This document shows positions 18,592 to 27,352 of a stretch of 64,000 nucleotides of DNA, in pieces; the first letter of the stretch is position 1, and every line of letters starts with the position of its first letter. Origin of the DNA: Gemmatimonadota bacterium (GTDB taxonomy: Bacteria > Gemmatimonadota > Gemmatimonadetes > Longimicrobiales > Gaopeijiaceae); contig SKKN01000025.1 of NCBI GenBank assembly GCA_007121455.1, forward strand, positions 124,001-188,000, in the 5' to 3' direction. The notes below the pieces were generated by a model. That model worked only from the letters and a program-made list of their open reading frames with translations, was not told the DNA's origin and ran no database searches. The position numbers and the translations under genes are program-made.

Positions 18592-19350
18592 TCAATCAGG
18601 GGCGGTACGGAAGGCAAGACTCCACGACGCCCCCAGATAGAACGCAGGATACATGAGGGAAACGAGGACCCAGAGCATTTCTCGCTCGGGAATCTCGAGG
18701 AGGATCAGAAGCAGAAGGAGAGCCCAGACCACCCCGAAACCCACGATCCAACTCCCGAAAGGACCTCCCTTCGTCGGGTAGAGATAGCGCAGCGGGACGA
18801 TGGTGAGGACGGTGAACCCGGTCAGCAGGAGGAGCGTGACCGGAAGGGCGGGCTGGAGGAAGAAGAGGTAGAACGCCACCACGTTCCAGTAGGAGGGGAA
18901 GCCGCGGAAGAATCCGTCGGACGTCTTCGCCTGGACCTGGGAGAATCCATAGGCGCTGGCGAGGAGAGGGAGGAGGAGGATCCACGCGAAATCTCCCGGG
19001 AGGAGGTCTGCTCTCCAGACCAGGAGGAGCGGAAGGGAGACGAACGTCTGAAAGTCGACGATGTCGTCGAGGCGGCTTCCATCGATGGAAGGCACCGCCT
19101 CTGCCACCCGGAAGCGTCGAGCGAGCCATCCGTCGGTTGCGTCGACTGCGCTCGTCATCCAGAGAAGGAGAAGAGCGATCCTCAGGTCGCCTATGCTCCC
19201 GTGAACGATGTAGACGGCCGCGAGCGCCCCCAGCACGAGGCCGAGGGTCGTGTAGGCATGGACCGCCCATGCAGCGCGCCGTCCGCGGCGGTGGGAGGAA
19301 GGATCCCGCGTCGTCAGGTCCGCGCTCCCTCCGCTCCTCGTGAGCGCCAC
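18592..19350 (-). CDS. Phosphatidylcholine synthase-like CDP-alcohol phosphatidyltransferase
   Basis: An inner-membrane enzyme of about 252 residues. DATDGWLARR, then a spacer and DGSRLDDIVD, form the metal and CDP-binding signature of CDP-alcohol phosphatidyltransferases. The context around it (a start like WAVHAYTTLGLVLG and the loop SDGFFRGFPSYWNVVAFYL) is the arrangement of bacterial phosphatidylcholine synthase (Pcs), which condenses CDP-diacylglycerol with choline. The start is uncertain: GTG 19350 overlaps the MBL gene by 37 bases, and no ATG is available near the expected N-terminus. Substrate choline is inferred by resemblance, not proved. Confidence 0.72.
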   Translation of the reverse strand: MALTRSGGSADLTTRDPSSHRRGRRAAWAVHAYTTLGLVLGALAAVYIVHGSIGDLRIALLLLWMTSAVDATDGWLARRFRVAEAVPSIDGSRLDDIVDFQTFVSLPLLLVWRADLLPGDFAWILLLPLLASAYGFSQVQAKTSDGFFRGFPSYWNVVAFYLFFLQPALPVTLLLLTGFTVLTIVPLRYLYPTKGGPFGSWIVGFGVVWALLLLLILLEIPEREMLWVLVSLMYPAFYLGASWSLAFRTAPD

Positions 19351-20261
19351 TCCGGATTCCGGTCGAGGAAGAAGCGCATCCCGCCCCAGTCCGTCTCTGC
19401 CGGAAAGACCCCGAAGTATTCGGCGGCCCGGCCCTCCGGAAGATGCTTCGACAGGGCACGGACCACCTCCTCGTGGTACCGAACCCCATCCTCTTTGTCC
19501 TCCCGCTCGAGGGCGGTGCGGACGCGGGAGGCGAGCTCCACGAGGCGAGCGTGGAGCTCGGCACGGCGACCGTGGAGGTCGGCATGGAGCCCGAAATGGG
19601 TGACGCCGAAATAGTCCACCTCGACCGGAGCCAGGGTCTCCACGAGCGTCCGCTCCCACGCATCGAGGTCCACCGAGGGCGGGGGCGTCGGGGGGTGGGT
19701 CGGGACGCCCGGTCCGAGAATGATCCCCAGGGAGTCACCGGCGAAGAGCACGCCGTGGCGCTCCGACTCGAAAGCGAGGTGGTGCGCGATGTGTCCGGGA
19801 GTCGGCAGCGGAAGGATCCTGGGAATCGGTCGCCCATCTCCGGGACGCCAGCCCCGAATGCGGGATGGTGGCACCGGGAGCACCTCTCCCCAGAGCCGGT
19901 CGTGGGCCTCCCCGAAGGTGCGGCGGGTGCTGCGGACGAGCCGCTCCGGATCTGCGATATGCGGGGCCCCGTCCTCATGGACATGGATCGTGATCTCGGG
20001 CACCGCCTGTGCGATGTGGCCTGCGGCCCCCGCGTGATCCAGGTGGACGTGGGTCAGAAGGAGGTGCCGGACCTCGCGGAGGGGAAGACCGAGCGCAGCG
20101 AGCTCTTCTTTCAGCTTCGGCAGCGCAGGGGTCGGGCCCGGATCCACCAGAACCGGCTCCGGTCCATCCACGAGGTATACGCAGATCGCCCCCGGGATCT
20201 CGAGGTGCTCTATATCGAGCGTGCGCACTCCGGAGACCGAGGGACCCCTGCCGGTCGCCAC
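19314..20261 (-). CDS. Metallo-beta-lactamase-fold hydrolase
   Basis: A 315-residue soluble hydrolase. THVHLDHAGA supplies the HxHxDH zinc motif, PTPGHIAHHLAF the third His, and FAGDSLG the bridging Asp. The GTG at 20261 is chosen because GGAGA lies just upstream and it follows the citrate synthase stop by 10 bases. The C-terminal part (FGVTHFGLHADLHGRRAELH) is of the type found with MBL-fold thioesterase- or glyoxalase II-like enzymes of unknown substrate. Sits in an operon-like run gltA, MBL, Pcs-like. Confidence 0.85.
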   Translation of the reverse strand: MATGRGPSVSGVRTLDIEHLEIPGAICVYLVDGPEPVLVDPGPTPALPKLKEELAALGLPLREVRHLLLTHVHLDHAGAAGHIAQAVPEITIHVHEDGAPHIADPERLVRSTRRTFGEAHDRLWGEVLPVPPSRIRGWRPGDGRPIPRILPLPTPGHIAHHLAFESERHGVLFAGDSLGIILGPGVPTHPPTPPPSVDLDAWERTLVETLAPVEVDYFGVTHFGLHADLHGRRAELHARLVELASRVRTALEREDKEDGVRYHEEVVRALSKHLPEGRAAEYFGVFPAETDWGGMRFFLDRNPEWRSRGAEGART

Positions 20262-20271
20262 CGTTTCTCCG

Positions 20272-21582
20272 TCAGCCTCTCCGGTCGACCGGCACGTACT
20301 GGCGCTCGCCGGCACCCGAGTAGACCTGACGAGGCCGTGCGATCCGCTGCTCCTTGTCCAGCAACATCTCCTCCCACTGGGAGAGCCATCCCACCGAACG
20401 GGGGATGGCGAAGAGCACCGGGAACATCTCCACCGGGAAGCCCATGGCCTGATAGATGAGTCCCGAATAGAAGTCGACGTTCGGGTACAGGTTTCGGGAG
20501 ACGAAGTAGTCGTCCTTCAACGCGATCTCTTCGAGCTCCAGCGCGATGTCCAGGAGGGGATTCTTTCCGGTGACCTCGAAGACGTCGTGCGCGGTCTTCT
20601 TGATGATGTTCGCCCGCGGATCGTACGCCTTGTACACGCGGTGACCGAATCCCATGAGGCGCCGTTCCCCCCGCTTCACGCTCTCGATGAAACCGGGGAT
20701 GTTCTCCGTGTCGCCGATCTCCGTGAGCATGCGGAGCACCGCCTCGTTCGCTCCGCCGTGCAGGGGCCCATAGAGGGCAGCCATCGCCCCCGCGAGAGCC
20801 GAGAACGGATCCGCCTGCGAGCTCCCGATCACCCTCATCGCGGTGGTCGAGCAATTCTGCTCGTGATCGGCATGGAGGATGAAGAGGACGTCCAGCGCCC
20901 GCTCGAGCACCGGATCGGGCTCGAACTCCTTCACGCCGATCCTGAACAGCATGTTCAGGAAGTTGCCCGTGTAGGAGAAGTGATTCTCCGGATAGACGAG
21001 CGGAAGACCGCGGTGGTGCCGGTACGCGAAGGCCGCGAGCGTCGGCATCTTCGCGACGATGCGCACCATCTGCTCCCAACGCGTCTGGGCATCGTCGATC
21101 CGCTTCGCCTCGGGATAGAAGGTGGAGAGGGCGGCCACCGAAGAGATCATGATGCCCATCGCATGGGCGTCGTACCGGAACCCCGTGAGGAGCTTCGCGA
21201 TGTTCTGGTGCACGTAGGTGTGGTAGGTCACCTCGTGAACGAAGCCCTCCAGCTCATCGGCAGTGGGAAGCTCCCCCTTGAGCAGGAGGTGAGCCACCTC
21301 GAGGAAGTCGCTCTTCTCCGCGAGCTCCTCGATCGGATAGCCTCGGTACCGAAGGATCCCCTTCGAGCCGTCGATCTCGGTGACGCTGCTCCGAGTAGAG
21401 GCAGTGTTCGTGAAGGCCGGATCATAGGCCATCATCCCGAAGTCGTCATCCTCCACCTTGATCTGGCGAAGGTCCATAGCCCGCACCACATCCCCCTCCA
21501 GAACCTCTACCTCGTAGTCGCGCCCCGTCCGGTTGTCCCGGATCGAAAGGGTATCTCGAGTTCCGGATCCACGTTCAGCCAT
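20272..21582 (-). CDS. gltA: Citrate synthase
   Basis: Condenses oxaloacetate with acetyl-CoA in the citric acid cycle. All three catalytic residues are in place: His in LHADHEQNCST, His in PLHGGANEAV and Asp in NVDFYSG. MGFGHRVYKAYDPRA and the N-terminal small strand domain (from RDTLSIRDNRTG) show a hexameric, type II-like enzyme of about 436 residues. GGAGGGGG precedes the ATG. The following MBL gene starts 10 bases later. Confidence 0.96.
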   Translation of the reverse strand: MAERGSGTRDTLSIRDNRTGRDYEVEVLEGDVVRAMDLRQIKVEDDDFGMMAYDPAFTNTASTRSSVTEIDGSKGILRYRGYPIEELAEKSDFLEVAHLLLKGELPTADELEGFVHEVTYHTYVHQNIAKLLTGFRYDAHAMGIMISSVAALSTFYPEAKRIDDAQTRWEQMVRIVAKMPTLAAFAYRHHRGLPLVYPENHFSYTGNFLNMLFRIGVKEFEPDPVLERALDVLFILHADHEQNCSTTAMRVIGSSQADPFSALAGAMAALYGPLHGGANEAVLRMLTEIGDTENIPGFIESVKRGERRLMGFGHRVYKAYDPRANIIKKTAHDVFEVTGKNPLLDIALELEEIALKDDYFVSRNLYPNVDFYSGLIYQAMGFPVEMFPVLFAIPRSVGWLSQWEEMLLDKEQRIARPRQVYSGAGERQYVPVDRRG

Positions 21583-21776
21583 GTCCCCCTCCGTGACCGT
21601 CTGACCTCATCGTCTCGCGCCGTTTCACCACCCGCCCCCGATGGAAGCGGCTCTTAACATACCACGGGCACAGGGGTTCGGGCTACCGGGGTTCCGCGTG
21701 TCGACTGCACTCCCTTCCCAGGATCCGGAATCCGGCTCCTCCCGAGCTCCTCCTCCGGCACCGCCCTCCCCGCGGG

Positions 21777-23123
21777 CTACGCCCCCACCCCGAGATACCA
21801 AGTCGCGATGTTGAAGTAGATGAGAACGCCGCAAATGTCCGCAATCGAGGTGATCAGCGGCGCGCTCGCCGTAGCGGGGTCGAAGCCGAACCGGGTCAGC
21901 AGGAACGGGAGGGACATGCCGATCACGCTCCCGACCAGGACCACGAGCATCATCGTCACCGCGACGACCGCCACGATGTCCGGGGCTCGAACGGTGGCGA
22001 TCAGTGCGACTCCGGCCGCCATCGTGGCGCCCAGGATCGCAGCCACGAAGAGCTCCTTTCCGATCATTCCGAACCAGTCCTTCATCCGGACGTCCCCGAT
22101 CGCGAGCGCACGGACCATCAGCGTGGCCGACTGCGAGCCCGCGTTCCCGCCGGAATCGATCAGGAGCGGCAGGAAGAAGGCGAGTGCGATCATGGCGTCC
22201 AGCGTATCCTCGAAGTAGGCGATTCCCGCCCCGGAGAAGATGTTCATCATGACGAGGACCAGAAGCCATCCCACGCGGGCACGGTACAGGACGCCTACGG
22301 AAGCGTCTTTCAGGCTCACTCGGACCGGAATCGTGGAGCCGAGCTTGTGGAAGTCCTCCGTGGCCTCCTCCTCGGCCACGTCCAGGAGGTCGTCCACAGT
22401 CACAATCCCCATGAGGACACCGGTCGAGTCCACCACGGGCAGGGCGACCTGGTCGTAGTGCTGGACGATTCGAACGGCCTCCTCCCTGTCCGCCATCGCC
22501 GGGACCGCCGCGAACGTATGGTCCATCACGCTCTCCACGGTGTCCTCGGGCTCTGCGAGGATGAGTCGCCTCAACTCGAGGTCGTCGATCAGGCGCCAAT
22601 CACCGTCCACGATGAAGACCCTGTTGACCGTCTCGGCGATCTTTCCCCTTCGCCGAACCTGCCGAAGCGCCTGCTCCACCGTCCAGTGCTTTCGAACCGC
22701 GATGTAATCCGGCGTCATGAGTCGGCCGGCGCTCTCCTCCGGGTAGCCGAGGAGCTCCCGCGCCTCTGCAAGATCCTCGGGGGGGAGCAGGTTGAGAAGC
22801 TGTTGGGTAACCTGGCCGGGAAGTTCTTCGAGCAGGGCGGTTCGGTCATCCGGGGGGAGGTCGGTCAGGAGCCGTCGGGTCTCCTCATCCGTGAGGTCGA
22901 CGAGGAGGGCGTTCTGGTCTTCCGATTGGAGTTGGGCGAAGACATCGGCCGACCGATCCCTTGAAAGAGCCCGGAAGAGGAGGACCCGATCCCTCTTCTC
23001 GAGCTCGAGGAGGAGCCTGGCGACATCCGGCGCCGGCCACTCCCCAAGCGAATGCCGGAGCTCGGTCCAGTTTCGCTCGGCGATCAGCCCCTGTACCACC
23101 GGCAGCGTGTCTGATTCGATCAT
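21777..23123 (-). CDS. mgtE: Magnesium transporter MgtE
   Basis: A 448-residue magnesium channel with the usual order: N-terminal helical superhelix domain (about 1-130), a CBS pair that senses cytosolic magnesium (about 135-255) and five membrane helices (about 275-448). SGGNAGSQSATLMVRALA is the conserved pore-lining signature. Its ATG overlaps the stop of the phosphatidyltransferase gene by four bases, so the two are one transcript. Confidence 0.94.
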   Translation of the reverse strand: MIESDTLPVVQGLIAERNWTELRHSLGEWPAPDVARLLLELEKRDRVLLFRALSRDRSADVFAQLQSEDQNALLVDLTDEETRRLLTDLPPDDRTALLEELPGQVTQQLLNLLPPEDLAEARELLGYPEESAGRLMTPDYIAVRKHWTVEQALRQVRRRGKIAETVNRVFIVDGDWRLIDDLELRRLILAEPEDTVESVMDHTFAAVPAMADREEAVRIVQHYDQVALPVVDSTGVLMGIVTVDDLLDVAEEEATEDFHKLGSTIPVRVSLKDASVGVLYRARVGWLLVLVMMNIFSGAGIAYFEDTLDAMIALAFFLPLLIDSGGNAGSQSATLMVRALAIGDVRMKDWFGMIGKELFVAAILGATMAAGVALIATVRAPDIVAVVAVTMMLVVLVGSVIGMSLPFLLTRFGFDPATASAPLITSIADICGVLIYFNIATWYLGVGA

Positions 23124-23905
23124 GTCATCCTCGGATCGCGGACCCCTTCACCGCCTGCAGACCGCCAGACGGGTCGGATCAGCCAGCGTACGTCGACGGC
23201 GAAGGAATAGAGGAGAAGGCCGAGAGCAAGAGCCGCCAATCCGGAGGCGAGCCCCGCGGGTACGACTGGGCCGAGGCACACGAGAAGCACGACGCCCTGC
23301 ATTACACACACGGTCTTACGGCGTCGACTCGGCGGCAGGTCGCCCCGGAGCGCAGGCCAGATCGCCGAGGCGCCGACGAAGAGGTACCGCAGCGCTCCGA
23401 TCAGGATCACCCATGCGCCCACCTGTCCGCTCAGCCAGACGAGGAACGAGAGGGCGAGCAGGAGGAAGGCGTCCAGCTCCATGTCGAAGCGGGCTCCGAA
23501 CCGGCTGGTCGTCTTCGATCGCCTCGCGACAGGGCCATCCAGCCCGTCGAGCACCATCGCCACCGTGGACACTCCGATGATCCACCAGTACCCTGAAGGG
23601 TCGAGGGCCCCAGTGTGGAGAGTAAGGGCGGCAACGGGAGCGATCAGGATCGCCCGAAGGAGCGTCAGGCGATTCGCTGGACCCAACGGAGTACCCGCGA
23701 CGACTTCGGGCGCCCTCCAGAGGACGAGCGCCACGAGCAGCGCGTAGAGGACGAGCGTATGAACGAAAAACCCGGGATCGGTATCGAGGTGCCACCACGT
23801 TCCAGTCGCGACCGCGCCGAGCAGGACCGACCCATACGCGAGATCCCGCTCCACGCCGCCGCCGGCATCAAGCTCCGCTCCCAACTCCGGGTCGACGTCA
23901 AACAT
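23120..23905 (-). CDS. CDP-alcohol phosphatidyltransferase family protein
   Basis: A membrane protein of about 261 residues. DGLDGPVARRSKTTSRFGAR followed by FDMELDAF gives the full D-x2-DG-x2-AR-x8-G-x3-D-x3-D signature, here with DMELDAF as in a branch of unassigned members. Two helices precede the catalytic helix bundle. The start is ambiguous: ATG 23905 overlaps head-to-head with the ATG of the dehydrogenase at 23904, while ATG 23956 has a better GGAG but lies inside the opposite gene. It may make a polar lipid or an inositol-like headgroup conjugate; the acceptor alcohol is unknown. Confidence 0.82.
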   Translation of the reverse strand: MFDVDPELGAELDAGGGVERDLAYGSVLLGAVATGTWWHLDTDPGFFVHTLVLYALLVALVLWRAPEVVAGTPLGPANRLTLLRAILIAPVAALTLHTGALDPSGYWWIIGVSTVAMVLDGLDGPVARRSKTTSRFGARFDMELDAFLLLALSFLVWLSGQVGAWVILIGALRYLFVGASAIWPALRGDLPPSRRRKTVCVMQGVVLLVCLGPVVPAGLASGLAALALGLLLYSFAVDVRWLIRPVWRSAGGEGVRDPRMT

Positions 23906-24941
23906 GACCGTTGAGCATTCCGACACCCTGTTCGAGGAGCCTACCCCACCCGGCACCGCGCTCCAGTTCTGGATCCGGACGCCCGGGCAAGGAACGATGT
24001 TGAGGAAACCGCTTGCCCCACGGCAAGAGGGGGAGGTCCTGGTCCGGACGCACTATTCCGCGATCAGCCGTGGAACCGAGGCACTCGTCTTCCGCGGTGA
24101 AGTCCCGCCCTCTCAGTACGAGAGCATGCGCGCTCCGTTCCAGGAAGGTCGCTTTCCGGGTCCGGTAAAATACGGATACACCAGCGTCGGCCGGGTGGTC
24201 GCAGCTCGAGAGGAGCCGGGCGCCGGGCTCCTGGACCGGATGGTCTTCTGCCTGTATCCCCACCAGGACCTCTACCACGTGCCCGCGACAGCAGTGACTC
24301 CCCTTCCCCCCGGGATACCGCCGGAGCGCGCGATCCTCGGCTCCAACATGGAGACCGCAGTAAATGCCGTGTGGGACGCCGGCGCGGTGCCGGGCGACCG
24401 GATCGCGGTGGTCGGCGGAGGGGTCGTGGGGCTGCTGATCGCCTGGCTCTGCCAGCGAACTCCGGGCACTGAAGTGATCGCGGTGGACACGAACGCGTCC
24501 CGGGCGCTCCCGGTCGAGGGGTTGGGCGCTCGGTTCTCCGTCGATCCGCCGGAGCAGTTCGACGCGGACGTGGTCTTCCATGCGAGTGGGCAGCCGGAAG
24601 GACTCCGCACCGCGCTCCAGCTCGCCGGCGACCAGGCCACCGTGGTCGAGGCGAGCTGGTACGGGGACCGACAGGTTCCAGTCCCTCTCGGCGAAGCATT
24701 CCATTCACGGCGCCTGCGGCTGGTCAGCACCCAGGTGGGACGCGTGCCTCCGACCCGCGCGCCGCGCTGGAGCCCGAGCCGCCGGCTGAGCCTCGCACTC
24801 GACCTCCTCCGCGATCCGTGGTTCGATGACCTGATCACCAGCGAGAGCGAGTTCGAGCAGCTTCCCGAGGTGCTGGAGCGCCTCAGCCGGGAGCCCGGAG
24901 ACACCCTCTGCCATAGAATCCGGTATTCCACGAACCACTGA
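23904..24941 (+). CDS. MDR-superfamily (zinc-type) dehydrogenase of the pteridine-like cluster
   Basis: A 345-residue NAD(P)-dependent oxidoreductase. An N-terminal GroES-like domain ([20 protein letters not shown]) precedes a Rossmann domain with [19 protein letters not shown]. The usual Cys ligand for catalytic zinc is replaced in the SRGTE loop, as in BchC-like members, so it may reduce or oxidise without zinc. It begins the run of genes for a modified pterin-type product, 49 bases before the QueD-like gene. The start codon overlaps that of the divergent gene (CATG at 23903-23906). Confidence 0.8.
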   Translation: MTVEHSDTLFEEPTPPGTALQFWIRTPGQGTMLRKPLAPRQEGEVLVRTHYSAISRGTEALVFRGEVPPSQYESMRAPFQEGRFPGPVKYGYTSVGRVVAAREEPGAGLLDRMVFCLYPHQDLYHVPATAVTPLPPGIPPERAILGSNMETAVNAVWDAGAVPGDRIAVVGGGVVGLLIAWLCQRTPGTEVIAVDTNASRALPVEGLGARFSVDPPEQFDADVVFHASGQPEGLRTALQLAGDQATVVEASWYGDRQVPVPLGEAFHSRRLRLVSTQVGRVPPTRAPRWSPSRRLSLALDLLRDPWFDDLITSESEFEQLPEVLERLSREPGDTLCHRIRYSTNH

Positions 24942-24990
24942 CCCGACCGGGGTCCACTTCCTCCCGATTCCCGAACCGAGGACTTCGAGC

Positions 24991-25389
24991 ATGTATACCC
25001 TGACCGTGCGGGACCACTTCATGATCGCACACAGCTTCCAGGGCGAGGTCTTTGGTCCGGCCCAACGCCTCCACGGCGCCACATACGTAGTGGATGCGAC
25101 CTTTCGCCGTCCCGAACTGGACGCGGACGGCCTGGTCGTGGACATCGGGCTCGCCAGTGAGGAGCTGGCGCGGATTTTGTCCGGACTCAACTACCGCAAT
25201 CTCGATGAAGATCCCGAGTTTGCGGGGAAGAACACGACGACGGAGTTCCTGGCGCGGGTGATTTTCGAGCGCCTCGTGAAAGCCATCCATCAGGAACGGC
25301 TTGGGAGGAATGCCCGCGGAATCGCCTCCATCCTCGTGACGCTGAAGGAGTCACACATAGCGCAAGCAGGTTACGAAGGGGACGTGTGA
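24991..25389 (+). CDS. QueD/PTPS-fold protein lacking the catalytic triad
   Basis: A 132-residue T-fold protein of the 6-pyruvoyl-tetrahydropterin synthase/QueD family (PF01242). Aligned with E. coli QueD, the pterin-anchoring Glu is kept (Glu120 in TLKESH), as are two zinc His (14 in IAHSF, 28 in RLHGA). The third zinc His is Ala30, the catalytic Cys27 is Ala24, and the Asp70/His71 pair is replaced in GLNYRN (66-70). The fold should therefore bind a pterin-like ring but cannot run the standard side-chain chemistry. It is followed with a 4-base overlap by the glycosyltransferase. Automatic annotation would call it 6-carboxytetrahydropterin synthase, which is doubtful. Confidence 0.85.
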   Translation: MYTLTVRDHFMIAHSFQGEVFGPAQRLHGATYVVDATFRRPELDADGLVVDIGLASEELARILSGLNYRNLDEDPEFAGKNTTTEFLARVIFERLVKAIHQERLGRNARGIASILVTLKESHIAQAGYEGDV

Positions 25390-26513
25390 GCGAAAGGGAG
25401 CTCCACTTCGTCGTGCCAGGTCCTCTCGACCAGAGGACCGGGGGCTATCTCTATGGCGCTCGCATGGTGGAGAGGCTGAAGACCCTCGGGTGGCGGATCC
25501 GGGTGCACAACCTCGGCGGCACGTTTCCGGATCCGGATCCCACCGCGCGCCGGTCCCTCGCCACGACGCTCGATTCGATCCCGAGGCAAGCCGATGTCCT
25601 GATCGATGGCCTCGCCATGGGGGCGATCCCCGAGCCGATCGAGGCGCACACGGAGCGGCTCCGGATCCTCTCTCTGGTGCACCATCCGCTGGCCGACGAA
25701 ACAGGCCTGGACGAGCGCACGCGGACCCGGTTCGCCGAGCTCGAGAGCCGGGCGCTGGCGGCTTGCGCGGGGACGATCGTAACGAGCCGGTTCACCGCGG
25801 ACCGACTCGCAGCGGTTTTCGGCATCTCTCCCAACCGGATTCGGATCGCCGTTCCGGGCACCGACCCTGCCCCTTTGGCGCGCGGTCCAGGACCCGGAGA
25901 GCCGCCGCGGGTGCTGAGTGTGGGGTCCGTCACCCCTCGGAAGGGCCACGACGTCCTGGTGCGGGCTCTCGACGCGATCCGCGACCTGCCGTGGAGCTGC
26001 ATCTGCGGAGGGAGCCTCGAACGTGCCCCCGGGTATTCCCGATCCGTCCGTGCGGAGGTGCGACGGGCCGGCCTTTCCGGGCGGATCCGATTCCTCGGGG
26101 AATTGGGCGAGACAGCGCTCGAGGATGAGTACGCCGCGGCCTCCCTCTTCGTGCTTCCGTCCCACTACGAGGGGTATGGAATGGTTCTCACCGAGGCGCT
26201 GGCCCGCGGTCTCCCGATCGTCAGCACCACAGGTGGCGCGATCCCGTACACGGTACCGCAGGACGCCGGTGTCCTCGTGGCGCCCGGAGATCCGCCGGCA
26301 CTCGCCTCGGCACTCGCGGAGCTCCTCTCGAACGAAGAGGCGGCCTCCCCCGCGCACGATTCCCGGGGGGCGGAGCGTCGAGCTCGTCTTGAGGCTTCGG
26401 CTCGGCGGCACGCCCGTAAGCTCCCCGATTGGAGCGAGGCCGCGCGGGGTCTTGCCCACGCGATATCCGAACTCACCCGACTGCCGGACACCTCCCGGCG
26501 GAATCGCTCGTGA
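25386..26513 (+). CDS. GT4-family glycosyltransferase
   Basis: A 375-residue GT-B enzyme that starts at GTG 25386, overlapping the preceding stop (GTGA). The C-terminal nucleotide-sugar domain shows [20 protein letters not shown] and [20 protein letters not shown], the donor-binding E-x7-E region of family GT4. The N-terminal domain holds [20 protein letters not shown] and the [12 protein letters not shown] segment. No signal peptide, so it acts in the cytoplasm. Placed between a pterin-fold protein and a methyltransferase, it is a candidate for glycosylating a pterin- or pyrimidine-derived acceptor. Confidence 0.9.
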   Translation: MSERELHFVVPGPLDQRTGGYLYGARMVERLKTLGWRIRVHNLGGTFPDPDPTARRSLATTLDSIPRQADVLIDGLAMGAIPEPIEAHTERLRILSLVHHPLADETGLDERTRTRFAELESRALAACAGTIVTSRFTADRLAAVFGISPNRIRIAVPGTDPAPLARGPGPGEPPRVLSVGSVTPRKGHDVLVRALDAIRDLPWSCICGGSLERAPGYSRSVRAEVRRAGLSGRIRFLGELGETALEDEYAAASLFVLPSHYEGYGMVLTEALARGLPIVSTTGGAIPYTVPQDAGVLVAPGDPPALASALAELLSNEEAASPAHDSRGAERRARLEASARRHARKLPDWSEAARGLAHAISELTRLPDTSRRNRS

Positions 26514-27352
26514 GCACCGCCCATTTCCCCTCCGACTGGCTCGCTCTCCGGGAGCCGGTCGACCACCGCTCCAGGGCTACTTCGCTCATCGACCCACTTT
26601 CCCGGTGGTGGCGATCCCGGACGAAACCCAGGATACTCGACCTGGGAGCGGGAACGGGCTCGAATCTCCGGTACCTCCAGAGCAGGATGCCCAACGAGGC
26701 CCAGTGGCTCCTCCTCGACCATGACCGGAATCTCCTGCGCCTCGCCGACGACGGGAACGGTCGGCAGATAGGGGTGCTGCAGGTCCAGGGGGACCTCGCA
26801 CGCCTGGGGCCCGGCCTCGTCCCGCACGCCGACCTCGTGACGGCCTCGGCACTCCTGGACCTCGTCTCCCGGGAGTGGCTCCGCGCTCTTGTCACCGAAT
26901 GCCGAGAGCACGGCTGCGCCGTGCACTTCGCCCTCACCTACGACGGCGAGATCGAGTGGACGGCGGCGGGTGGGCGGGACCGAGCGGACCGGGCCGGGGA
27001 AGGCGACGCGCTGATCCGTGAGGCGGTGAACGCCCATCAGCGCCGGGACAAGGGAACCGGCGACGCCCTCGGCCCGGCCGCCGCCCTCTTCGCGGAGGGA
27101 CTCCTGCGAGCGGCAGGGTACACCACCTGGCTCGCTCCGAGCCCCTGGCAACTTGGAGCCCGGGACCTCGAGCTCGCTCGCGCACTCCTCCGCGGCTGGG
27201 AGCACGCCGCGCTCGAGGAGCAGCCCCACGAGAGCCGCCGGATCCGGGAATGGGCAGCCCGCCGGGAAGGAACGATTCAGGAGCCGGACTTCGGCCTCAC
27301 CGTGGGGCATCTGGACCTCCTTGCGCTACCGCCGCGAGCGGAGGCGAAGTGA
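26510..27352 (+). CDS. Class I SAM-dependent methyltransferase of the pteridine-like cluster
   Basis: A 280-residue methyltransferase starting at GTG 26510, overlapping the previous stop by four bases. ILDLGAGTGSNLRYLQ is motif I for SAM binding; LLLDHD and VTASALLDLVSREWL are motifs II and IV equivalents. The central Ala/Arg-rich region and the C-terminal segment (IREWAARREG) give no acceptor clue. Co-translation with the glycosyltransferase and with the next membrane protein suggests that it tailors the same product. Confidence 0.88.
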   Translation: MSTAHFPSDWLALREPVDHRSRATSLIDPLSRWWRSRTKPRILDLGAGTGSNLRYLQSRMPNEAQWLLLDHDRNLLRLADDGNGRQIGVLQVQGDLARLGPGLVPHADLVTASALLDLVSREWLRALVTECREHGCAVHFALTYDGEIEWTAAGGRDRADRAGEGDALIREAVNAHQRRDKGTGDALGPAAALFAEGLLRAAGYTTWLAPSPWQLGARDLELARALLRGWEHAALEEQPHESRRIREWAARREGTIQEPDFGLTVGHLDLLALPPRAEAK

